This document shows, piece after piece, positions 1 through 5,180 of a stretch of 5,311 nt of DNA. The notes under the pieces are model-generated. The model was not told the DNA's origin. It worked only from the letters and a program-made list of their open reading frames with translations, and ran no database searches. The position numbers were made by a program, and so were the translations under genes. The DNA is taken from contig CALJUI010000138.1 in the NCBI GenBank assembly GCA_937975735.1, positions 1-5,311 on the forward strand, read 5' to 3'. The stretch's first letter is position 1, and every line of letters begins with the position of its first letter. This DNA comes from an uncultured Rubrivivax sp. GTDB lineage: Bacteria; Pseudomonadota; Gammaproteobacteria; Burkholderiales; Burkholderiaceae_C.

Positions 1-157
1 TGTCGATGACCATCACCGCGTCGTCGCCGATCACGATGCCGGTGTTCGGGTCGCCCTCGGCGGTGTAGGCGTAGGCATGGTCGGACAGCTTGGTGAAGCT
101 GACCTGCTTGACCTCGAGGTCGGCCTGGCTGGCGAAGGCCTTGGTGGGGGTGCTCAT
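1..157 (-). CDS. MBL-fold metallo-hydrolase, N-terminal fragment (runs off left edge)
   Basis: The reverse strand opens with ATG at 157 and stays open for 52 codons to the window edge. The peptide begins MSTPTKAFASQADLEVKQ and continues with a segment around residues 20-52 (FTKLSDHAYAYTAEGDPNTG, then IVIGDDAVMVID). This is the usual first beta-sheet of metallo-beta-lactamase-fold hydrolases: an aromatic 'Y-Y-AEGDPN' strand, a glycine turn, then 'VMVID' just before the first metal-binding region. The zinc-ligand motif HxHxDH should come later and lies outside the window, so catalytic competence cannot be judged. A good Shine-Dalgarno (GGGAGA) sits 5 bases upstream and fixes the start. No signal peptide is visible, suggesting a cytoplasmic enzyme. 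The gene is divergent from an IclR-family regulator, which often controls such a neighbour. The substrate is unknown. The family call rests on the N-terminal pattern only. Confidence 0.75.
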   Translation of the reverse strand, partial: MSTPTKAFASQADLEVKQVSFTKLSDHAYAYTAEGDPNTGIVIGDDAVMVID

Positions 158-162
158 GAGGG

Positions 163-168
163 TCTCCC
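163..168 (-). promoter_or_regulatory. Shine-Dalgarno site of the MBL hydrolase gene
   Basis: Read on the minus strand the bases are GGGAGA, followed by CCCTC and then the ATG at 157. The 5-base spacing is good and supports that start codon. The context CACGGGAGAC recurs before the DUF937 gene at 1461, so this looks like the genome's normal ribosome-binding style. Confidence 0.6.
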
Positions 169-171
169 GTG

Positions 172-228
172 TATCAAATGCATTTGGCTATGGTTAACGA
201 TGATTGATGTTAGTCGATTCGTTTGATA
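172..228. promoter_or_regulatory. Candidate operator region between hydrolase and IclR regulator
   Basis: Two symmetric elements are visible in this AT-richer stretch. CAAATGCATTTG at 175-186 is a perfect 12-bp palindrome lying directly upstream of the hydrolase Shine-Dalgarno. TATCAAA at 172-178 is repeated in inverted orientation as TTTGATA at 222-228, with 43 bases between. The right arm overlaps a possible -10 of the regulator gene. IclR-family proteins bind short palindromes, often in the gap shared with a divergent target gene, so autoregulation plus control of the hydrolase is a reasonable inference. No binding is shown by sequence alone, and the promoter of the hydrolase could not be assigned with any certainty. 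Confidence 0.45.
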
Positions 229-230
229 AT
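204..230 (+). promoter_or_regulatory. Possible sigma70 promoter of the IclR gene
   Basis: GATAAT at 225-230 matches five of six bases of the -10 consensus. TTGATG at 204-209 matches four of six of the -35 consensus, but the 15-base spacer is shorter than ideal. Transcription would begin near 237, downstream of the ATG at 229, which favours the ATG at 265 as the true start of the regulator. The evidence is a simple consensus match in an otherwise GC-rich region. Confidence 0.3.
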
Positions 231-264
231 GTCTAATCAGTTCAACTTAGTGGAAACCCCAGCC

Positions 265-1026
265 ATGGACCAACGAGTGCAGCGCGGCATCCAGAGCGTC
301 GAGGTCGGCGGCCAGCTGCTGCTGGCGCTGGTGCACGAAGGGCGCCCGATGGCGCTGAAGGACCTCGCCCGCGACGCCGGCATGGCGCCGGCGAAGGCGC
401 ATCCGTACCTGGTCAGCTTCGGCAAGCTCGGCCTCGTCGTGCAGGACGAGGTGAGTGGTCGCTACGGCCTCGGACCACTGGCGATGCAACTCGGGCTGAT
501 CAGCCTGCAGCAGATGGACCCGGTGCGGCTGGCCTCGGCGCAGCTGGCGCCACTGGCCGAGGCGGTCGGCCAGACGGTCGGCATCGCGGTCTGGGGACCG
601 CGCGGCGCGACGATCGTGCGCACCGAGGAAGGCCCGAGCGCGGTCAACGTGTCGATGCGCCACGGCACCGTGATGAGCTTGCGCGGCACCGCCTCGGGCC
701 GGCTGTTCGCCGCCTGGCTGCCGCGCGCCGAGGTGCTGGCCACCGACCCCGGCGTGGTGTTCGACGCCGCCTTCGAGCGCGACCTGGAGGCCGTGCGGGC
801 CGCCGGCTTCAGCCACGCGGTCGACGCCGCGGTGCCCGGCATCAGCGCGCTCGCCGCGCCGGTCTTCGACGCCGCCGGGCGGATCGTGCTCAGCCTGACC
901 GCGATCGGTCCCGGCGCCAGCTTCGACGTGGGTGCGCAGGGCGCGCCGGCGCGCTCGCTGACGGCGATGGCCGCCGAGCTGTCGCGCCAGCTCGGCGCGG
1001 GCAGGGCAGAATGCGCAGCCCCGTGA
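265..1026 (+). CDS. IclR-family transcriptional regulator
   Basis: This 253-aa protein has the two-part IclR layout and a normal length. Residues about 9-70 form the winged helix-turn-helix: RVQRGIQSVEVGGQLLLALV is the first helix, residues 29-52 (LKDLARDAGMAPAKAHPYLV) the helix-turn-helix, and VVQDEVSGRYGLGPLAMQLG the wing and linker. Residues about 85-245 form the effector-binding domain, with the characteristic stretch SMRHGTVMSLRGTASGRLFA (130-149) and the PGISALAAPVFDAAGRIVLS strand pair (191-210). The dimeric protein should bind DNA in the cytoplasm and respond to a small, often aromatic or organic-acid, metabolite; the ligand is unknown. In-frame ATG 229 or TTG 223 would add 12 or 14 residues. 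The start at 265 is preferred because family similarity begins there and a possible -10 overlaps 225-230. None of the starts has a strong Shine-Dalgarno. The divergent hydrolase is the likeliest target. Confidence 0.9.
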   Translation: MDQRVQRGIQSVEVGGQLLLALVHEGRPMALKDLARDAGMAPAKAHPYLVSFGKLGLVVQDEVSGRYGLGPLAMQLGLISLQQMDPVRLASAQLAPLAEAVGQTVGIAVWGPRGATIVRTEEGPSAVNVSMRHGTVMSLRGTASGRLFAAWLPRAEVLATDPGVVFDAAFERDLEAVRAAGFSHAVDAAVPGISALAAPVFDAAGRIVLSLTAIGPGASFDVGAQGAPARSLTAMAAELSRQLGAGRAECAAP

Positions 1027-1045
1027 ACCGCCCCCTGCCTCATCG

Positions 1046-1378
1046 ATGCCCGAACCGGCCGACCCCGGCGCCTCGCCGTGCCAGCGCTGCGGCGCCTGCT
1101 GCGCCACCTTCCGCGTGTCCTTCTACTGGGCCGAGGCCGACGCGACCGGCCTCGACCCGGCGCTCACCCGGCCGCTGACCCCGTTCCACGCCTGCATGGC
1201 CGGCACCCATCTGCCGAGCCCGCGTTGTGTCGCGCTGGCCGGCGACATCGGCGCCGGCGTGCAGTGCACGGTCTATGCGGCGCGGCCGTCGCCTTGCCGC
1301 GAGCTGCTGCCCGGCGAGGACAAATGCCATCGCGCGCGGGCGCGCCATGGCCTGCCATCGCTCGCGGCGATGGCCTGA
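1046..1378 (+). CDS. YkgJ-type cysteine-cluster (CxxCxxCC) metal-binding protein
   Basis: The product is a small 110-aa cytoplasmic protein with nine cysteines. C12-x2-C15-x2-C18-C19 is the defining CxxCxxCC cluster of the YkgJ / 'zinc- or iron-chelating domain' family. A second conserved block is C74-T-V-Y-x2-R80-P81-x2-C84-R85, followed by C94. C50 and C61 lie between them. The family is thought to hold an Fe-S cluster or Zn through these cysteines, but its cellular role is poorly defined. Length is typical of the short form of the family. The start at ATG 1046 comes 19 bases after the IclR stop and has no clear Shine-Dalgarno, so it may be translated by read-on from the regulator transcript. 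There is no evidence that it works with the regulator beyond co-direction and closeness. Confidence 0.85.
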   Translation: MPEPADPGASPCQRCGACCATFRVSFYWAEADATGLDPALTRPLTPFHACMAGTHLPSPRCVALAGDIGAGVQCTVYAARPSPCRELLPGEDKCHRARARHGLPSLAAMA

Positions 1379-1389
1379 AGTGCCCCGTG

Positions 1390-1425
1390 CCCGACCCAGG
1401 TCGGGGGTGCCTGGGTCCGCCCAGG
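1390..1425 (+). repeat. Two tandem GC hairpins with a mutually exclusive alternative
   Basis: Between the YkgJ gene and the DUF937 gene, CCCGACC (1390-1396) pairs with GGTCGGG (1399-1405), and CCTGGG (1410-1415) pairs with CCCAGG (1420-1425) across a TCCG loop. CCCAGG also occurs at 1395-1400, so the central CCTGGG can instead pair backwards and break the first hairpin. No T-run follows, so this is not a standard intrinsic terminator. It may be a terminator-like or processing structure, or simply GC-rich spacer sequence. Confidence 0.4.
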
Positions 1426-1449
1426 GCTACGATGACCGGGACATTCCAC

Positions 1450-1455
1450 GGGAGA
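1450..1455 (+). promoter_or_regulatory. Shine-Dalgarno site deciding the DUF937 gene start
   Basis: GGGAGA lies five bases before ATG 1461. It selects this start over in-frame upstream starts, such as ATG 1227, that lie inside the preceding YkgJ gene. Confidence 0.65.
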
Positions 1456-1460
1456 CGGCG

Positions 1461-2012
1461 ATGGACCTCATGCAACTCATCCTCGAGGCCCAGGGCGGCG
1501 GCGCCGCACAGCAGCTCGGCCGCCAGTTCGGGCTCGACCAGCGCCAGACGCAGTCGGCGCTCGGTGCGCTGCTGCCGGCGCTGGCCGGCGCGGTGAAGCA
1601 CAACACGCAGCGTGAGGGCGGGCTCGACAGCCTGATCGGTGCGCTGACCCAGGGCCAGCACGCCCGCTACCTCGACCGGCCCGAGACGCTGGCCGACCCG
1701 CGCACTGTCGACGACGGCAACGGCATCCTCGGCCACCTGCTCGGCAGCAAGGAGGTCAGCCGTGCGGTGGCCTCGCGCGCGTCGGCGCAGACCGGCATCG
1801 GCGACGACGTGCTCAAGCGCATGCTGCCGATCGTCGCGTCGATGATGATGGGCGGCCTGGCCCAGCGCGCCAACGCGGCGCCGCGCGGCAGCACGGCGCC
1901 CGGCGGCGGCCTGCTGGACATGATCACGCCGATGCTCGACCGCAACCAGGACGGCTCGGCACTCGACGACGTGATGAAGATGGCGGCCGGACTGCTCGGC
2001 GGCCGGCGCTGA
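1461..2012 (+). CDS. DUF937 (YidB-like) domain protein
   Basis: This 183-aa protein shows the DUF937 pattern: an N-terminal helix with a glycine break (MDLMQLILEAQGGGAAQQLG), a 'QTQSALGALLPALAGAV' helix (30-45), a segment with GNGILGHLLGSKEV (86-99), and a conserved helical stretch DDVLKRMLPIVASMMMGGLA (115-134). After a Gly/Ala/Pro-rich linker (138-150) the C-terminus carries D160-R-N-Q-D164-G-S-A-L-D-D170, an acidic DxNxDGS loop resembling a partial calcium-binding loop. That motif is common at the end of this family. There is no signal peptide and no convincing membrane segment. The family's biochemical function is unknown; some members are abundant, stress- or biofilm-associated proteins, a weak guide here. 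The gene appears to be a single cistron with its own Shine-Dalgarno, and a 92-bp gap separates it from the exporter cassette. Confidence 0.8.
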   Translation: MDLMQLILEAQGGGAAQQLGRQFGLDQRQTQSALGALLPALAGAVKHNTQREGGLDSLIGALTQGQHARYLDRPETLADPRTVDDGNGILGHLLGSKEVSRAVASRASAQTGIGDDVLKRMLPIVASMMMGGLAQRANAAPRGSTAPGGGLLDMITPMLDRNQDGSALDDVMKMAAGLLGGRR

Positions 2013-2066
2013 ACTCACGGAGTCCGTTGACGGGGATCAATCGTCGGTCGGGGGCCTTCGACTAGG

Positions 2067-2096
2067 CTGGTGGGCATATACCCACTAGTGTATAGA
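2067..2096 (+). promoter_or_regulatory. Overlapping palindromes / CsoR-CstR-like operator and -10 before the ABC exporter
   Basis: In the AT-richest part of the gap, TATACCCACTAGTGTATA spans 2077-2094, with TATAC and GTATA as perfect inverted outer arms. An overlapping symmetry, CTGGTGGG (2067-2074) and CCCACTAG (2081-2088), matches at seven of eight positions, and CACTAGTG (2083-2090) is itself a palindrome. Operators of the CsoR/CstR/FrmR repressor family typically look like TA-rich arms around C-runs and G-runs (TACCC...GGGTA), and the left half fits well while the right half is weaker. TATAGA at 2091-2096 could be a -10 overlapping the site, which would allow repression. No good -35 was found. 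The repressor itself is not in the window. Confidence 0.4.
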
Positions 2097-2104
2097 ACGA
2101 AAGC

Positions 2105-3244
2105 GTGACCCGATCTCGATGGATGCTGCTGGCACTGGCCGGCATGTTGTTGTTGGCGCTGGCGGTCTGGTGGCGATTCGGCCGCGCCGTCATCGTCGAC
2201 ACGGTTCGTCTGGTCCAGGCGGACGTGCCCGTTCAGGTCACCGGACCCGGCACGGTGCAGGCTCGCGTGTCGGTGAATCTGGCGGCGCGGGTCACGGCGG
2301 CAGTGGCGACGATGCACGCCGATGTCGGCGATGCCGTGCAGGCCGGACAGCTGCTGGCCACGCTGGACGACCGTGATCTGCTCGCGCGGCGCGCCGCGGT
2401 CGCCGGACAACGCGAGACGCTGAATCGGACGGTCGAGGCTGCCCAGGCAGCGCTGAGCAAGGCACGGACCGACACCGAGCTGGCACGCAGCCGGCACCAA
2501 CGGGACACCGAACTGCGGGCGCAGGGCTTTCTGTCCGCGGCCGGCATGGACAGCGCGCGCGCCGCGTTGCAGGCCGCGGAGGCCGCGGAGCACTCGGCAG
2601 CGGCGACGCTGGCGGCGCGACGGGCCGATCGCTCGACGCTGGAGCACGAGTTCCGGGTGGCCGACGTCGCCAGTTCCCACGCGCGGCTGCTGTCCCCGAT
2701 CAACGGGTTGGTCGTGCAACGTCTGGTCGAGCCCGGCAGCACGGTGATGCCGGGCTCGACGCTGTTCAGGCTCGTCGACCCGGCCAGCCTGTGGGTGGCC
2801 ATGCGCGTCGACGAAGCGATGCTCGACCGCGTGCAGAAGGGCCAGCCGGCGCGGATCGTGCTGCGGACCGGCGAGCAGTTGAACGGCCGCGTGGCGCGGA
2901 TCGCCCGGCAGTCCGACGCCGCGACGCGCGAGGTGGACGTGCACGTGGCGTTCGACGCTCCGCCGTCGCGGTTCGTGATCGACCAGGAGGCGGAGGTCCA
3001 GGTCGACACCGGGCGCTTCCAGGGTCTGCGCCTGCCGGTCACGGCCCTCCTGAGGGACCCGCAGGGCCGGCAGGGGGTGCTCGTGGTCGACGACGGACGG
3101 GCGGCATTCGTGCCCGTGCGCGCCGGGCAGAGCGACGGGCGACATCTGATCGTGCAGGGCGCGCTGAGTGCCGGCGCCGAGATCGTCGCGCCTGCCCTCG
3201 GCGTGCGCGACGGCATGCGCGTGCAGCCGCGCCCCGCGAACTGA
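2105..3244 (+). CDS. HlyD/MacA/DevB-type periplasmic adaptor of an ABC exporter
   Basis: This 379-aa membrane-fusion protein starts with a positively charged N-terminus and one membrane segment (about 7-23, MLLALAGMLLLALAVWW). It lacks a lipobox cysteine, so it is anchored by a helix or signal sequence. Domains follow in order: first lipoyl half (about 57-90, ending LATLDDRDLL), alpha-hairpin coiled coil (about 92-185), second lipoyl half (193-225, LLSPINGLVVQRLVEPGSTV), beta-barrel (about 228-305) and membrane-proximal domain to the end. At the hairpin tip, R133-x3-L137-x6-S144 matches the R-x3-L-x6-S docking motif for TolC-type channels known from AcrA and MacA. It should bridge the permease and an outer-membrane channel. 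The GTG at 2105 was chosen because the ATG at 2123 would remove the basic N-terminus. Only weak ribosome-binding sequence precedes it. It is first in a three-gene operon. Confidence 0.9.
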   Translation: MTRSRWMLLALAGMLLLALAVWWRFGRAVIVDTVRLVQADVPVQVTGPGTVQARVSVNLAARVTAAVATMHADVGDAVQAGQLLATLDDRDLLARRAAVAGQRETLNRTVEAAQAALSKARTDTELARSRHQRDTELRAQGFLSAAGMDSARAALQAAEAAEHSAAATLAARRADRSTLEHEFRVADVASSHARLLSPINGLVVQRLVEPGSTVMPGSTLFRLVDPASLWVAMRVDEAMLDRVQKGQPARIVLRTGEQLNGRVARIARQSDAATREVDVHVAFDAPPSRFVIDQEAEVQVDTGRFQGLRLPVTALLRDPQGRQGVLVVDDGRAAFVPVRAGQSDGRHLIVQGALSAGAEIVAPALGVRDGMRVQPRPAN

Positions 3245-3259
3245 GCCCGGGGTGGGCCG

Positions 3260-4456
3260 ATGGACCTCGCGGTCAAGGACATCCGGCGTCATCTGGGCAA
3301 GTTCGTCGCGACCATCGCCGGGGTGTCGATGCTGCTGGCCATCGTGCTGGTGATGAACGGCATCTACCGGGGCAACATCGACGACGGCGTCTGGCTGATC
3401 GAAAACACGTCGACCGATCTCTGGGTCGTCGAGCGCGGTCGCGGCGGGCCGTTCAACGAGTCGTCCAGGCTCCCGCTGGACGCCTGGAAGAGCGTGGCGG
3501 CCACTCCCGGCGTTCAGCAGGCCAGCCCGCTGGTCCTGTACACGGCGCAGCGCGCCTTCGGGTCGGGGGCCGAGCAGCAGTTCACGGTGGTCGGCTACGA
3601 CGTCTTCGGGGGTCTCGGCCGGCCGGGCCGGCTCGAGCAGGGACGGACCCTGCGCGCCGCCCACTACGAGGTCGTGGTCGACCGCAAGCTCGGCCTCGCG
3701 CTGGGTGAGCGCCTCCGGCTGTCGGGCGACGTCTACACCGTCGTCGGCGTCAGCGCCGGGGCGGTCGACGCTTCGGGCAACCCCTTGATCTACATGTCGC
3801 TTCCCGACGCGCAGAAGATCCAGTTCGAGCAGGACGACCGTGCGATCACCGCAGCGCGCGCGGCGACGCTGCAGCGACTGGAGCGCGCGGGCTACGTTGG
3901 CGAGCAGGCGCAGCGTCTGCTGCCGCTGGTCAATGCGGCGCCGACACAGGTCAACGCCGTGCTGGTGCGCGTGCGGCCGGGGGCCGATGCGGCTGCCGTG
4001 GCGCAGCACATCCGCGACTGGCTGTACTTCAACGTCTACACGACCGAAGAGGAGCGCACGCTGATGCTCGAGGGCCGCCTGCGCCGCATCTCCGGGGTGC
4101 TCGGCCTGTTCCGATCGCTGCTCATCGTCGTATCGATCGTCATCATCGCGCTGATCGTCTACGTGCTGACGATCGAGAAGATCCGTTCGATCGCGACGCT
4201 CAAGCTCGTCGGGGCACCGAACCACGTCATCGTGAGGCTGATCCTGGAGCAGTCCATTGCGCTGACGCTGGCCAGCTTCGGCGGCGCCTGGCTGCTTCGC
4301 GAGGTCATCGCGCCGGGCTTCCCTCGCACCCTGAGCTTCGCCGCCGGGGAGACCGCGGTCACCTTCGCGGTGATGCTCGCCGGCGGCGTGCTCGCCAGCG
4401 GCCTGGCCATCTGGCACGCGCTGCGCACGCCGCCACAGCTGGCCCTGGGAGGCTGA
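3260..4456 (+). CDS. FtsX/MacB/DevC-like ABC exporter permease
   Basis: This 398-aa inner-membrane protein has the MacB/DevC plan. One membrane helix (about 15-36) is followed by a large periplasmic domain (about 37-280, MacB_PCD-like), then three helices at about 282-304, 328-350 and 365-387. The loop after the second helix, EKIRSIATLKLVGAPNHVI (306-324), is the typical cytoplasmic coupling segment of the FtsX family, which contacts the ATPase. Such type VII (MacB-fold) proteins do not pass substrate through the membrane. They use ATP-driven movement of the periplasmic domain to push substrates from the periplasm or outer leaflet into the adaptor-channel path. Length matches DevC relatives (close to 390 residues) rather than the fused MacB. 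It begins 15 bases after the adaptor stop with GGTGGG as a modest Shine-Dalgarno, and it ends one base before the ATPase start. The substrate cannot be read from the sequence. Confidence 0.9.
   Translation: MDLAVKDIRRHLGKFVATIAGVSMLLAIVLVMNGIYRGNIDDGVWLIENTSTDLWVVERGRGGPFNESSRLPLDAWKSVAATPGVQQASPLVLYTAQRAFGSGAEQQFTVVGYDVFGGLGRPGRLEQGRTLRAAHYEVVVDRKLGLALGERLRLSGDVYTVVGVSAGAVDASGNPLIYMSLPDAQKIQFEQDDRAITAARAATLQRLERAGYVGEQAQRLLPLVNAAPTQVNAVLVRVRPGADAAAVAQHIRDWLYFNVYTTEEERTLMLEGRLRRISGVLGLFRSLLIVVSIVIIALIVYVLTIEKIRSIATLKLVGAPNHVIVRLILEQSIALTLASFGGAWLLREVIAPGFPRTLSFAAGETAVTFAVMLAGGVLASGLAIWHALRTPPQLALGG
4447..4452 (+). promoter_or_regulatory. Shine-Dalgarno of the ATPase gene inside the permease end
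   Basis: GGGAGG lies within the last codons of the permease gene, five bases before ATG 4458. With the stop and start separated by one base (TGA-A-ATG), this indicates tight translational coupling and supports the chosen start. Confidence 0.75.
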
Positions 4457-4457
4457 A

Positions 4458-5159
4458 ATGGCGGTGCTCGAGATCACCGACGTCAGCCAGACCTTCGGCC
4501 ACGGTGCCACGGCCGTTCAGGCCCTGAAGCCGACGAGCCTGTCGGTCGAGGCGGGCGAACTGGTCGCCTTGCTCGGGCCCAGCGGGTCGGGCAAGAGCAC
4601 CCTGCTGCTGGCGATCAGCCTGATCCAGCCGCCGACGACCGGCCGCATCGTGATCGAGGGGCAGACCTTGTACGACAACGCGCCGACCGGCATCGACGTG
4701 CGCGCGTTCCGGCGCCGACACATCGGCTTCATCTTCCAGCAGCACAACCTGATTCCGTTCCTGACTGCCGAGGAGAACGTGGCGCTGATGCTGAGCCTCA
4801 ACGGCGTCGGGCGGCGCGAGGCCACGCGACGCGCGCGCGAGTTGCTCGGCTACCTGGAGATCGGCCACCGGGCCGGCGCGCTGCCCGCGAACCTGTCGGG
4901 CGGCGAGCAGCAGCGCGTGGCGATCGGCCGCGCCTTGGCCAACGAGCCGTTGCTGATCCTCGCGGACGAGCCGACCGCCGCCCTCGACACCGACCGCGGG
5001 ACCAAGGTCATGGCCCTGTTGCGCAAGATCGCGCGCGAGCGGCGATCGGCGGTGATCACCGTGACCCACGACCATCGCATGATCGAGGGCTTCGACACCG
5101 TCTATCACCTCGAAGACGGCGTCCTCGTCGGCACCGAACGCCAGGCGGTGCCCGCCTGA
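4458..5159 (+). CDS. LolD/MacB/DevA-type ABC transporter ATP-binding protein
   Basis: All ATPase motifs are present in this 233-aa protein. Walker A is GPSGSGKST (40-48), the Q-loop glutamine is Q94 in FIFQQHNLIPFLTAEENV, the signature is LSGGEQ (146-151), Walker B is LLILADEP (165-172) with D170 and catalytic E171, the D-loop is ALD (175-177), and the switch histidine is H204 in TVTHDH. Nothing is missing, so it should be an active ATPase working as a dimer under the permease on the cytoplasmic face. The 'QHNLIPFLT-x-EENV' block and the length place it in the LolD/MacB/DevA group, the usual partners of FtsX-like permeases. It is the last gene of the exporter operon. The stop lies 21 bases from the stop of the convergent YeeE/YedE gene, so the two transcripts probably overlap. 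Confidence 0.95.
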   Translation: MAVLEITDVSQTFGHGATAVQALKPTSLSVEAGELVALLGPSGSGKSTLLLAISLIQPPTTGRIVIEGQTLYDNAPTGIDVRAFRRRHIGFIFQQHNLIPFLTAEENVALMLSLNGVGRREATRRARELLGYLEIGHRAGALPANLSGGEQQRVAIGRALANEPLLILADEPTAALDTDRGTKVMALLRKIARERRSAVITVTHDHRMIEGFDTVYHLEDGVLVGTERQAVPA

Positions 5160-5180
5160 TCGCCGAGCCTCGCCGGGCGC

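Noticed and set aside
247..1107. A 286-codon minus-strand frame opposite the IclR gene
   Set aside because: Low-complexity Arg/His/Gln/Ala composition; shadow of the IclR coding sequence.
1446..1456. Shared 10-mer CACGGGAGAC before the DUF937 gene and before the MBL hydrolase gene
   Set aside because: Both copies contain the Shine-Dalgarno core in its usual place, so this is ribosome-binding context rather than a repeat or shared operator.
1227..1460. N-terminal extension of the DUF937 frame back to ATG 1227
   Set aside because: It overlaps the YkgJ gene in another frame, shows no family similarity, and the strong Shine-Dalgarno at 1450-1455 points to ATG 1461.
2017..2027. ACGGA-G-TCCGT symmetry just after the DUF937 stop
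   Set aside because: The real stem would be four pairs with no following T-run; too weak for a terminator.
2027..2056. TTGACG at 2027-2032 as a -35 box
   Set aside because: The sequence 16-18 bases downstream is a G/C run with no -10 resemblance.
2791..3708. A 305-codon plus-strand frame overlapping the adaptor and permease
   Set aside because: Composition is dominated by Arg, Gly and Ala with no recognisable domain; it is a frame shadow of the two real genes.
2015..4510. An 831-codon open frame on the minus strand across the whole exporter cassette
   Set aside because: It is antisense to three well-supported genes, rich in Arg, Asp, Gln and His without any domain pattern, and is explained by the scarcity of stops in GC-rich complementary frames.
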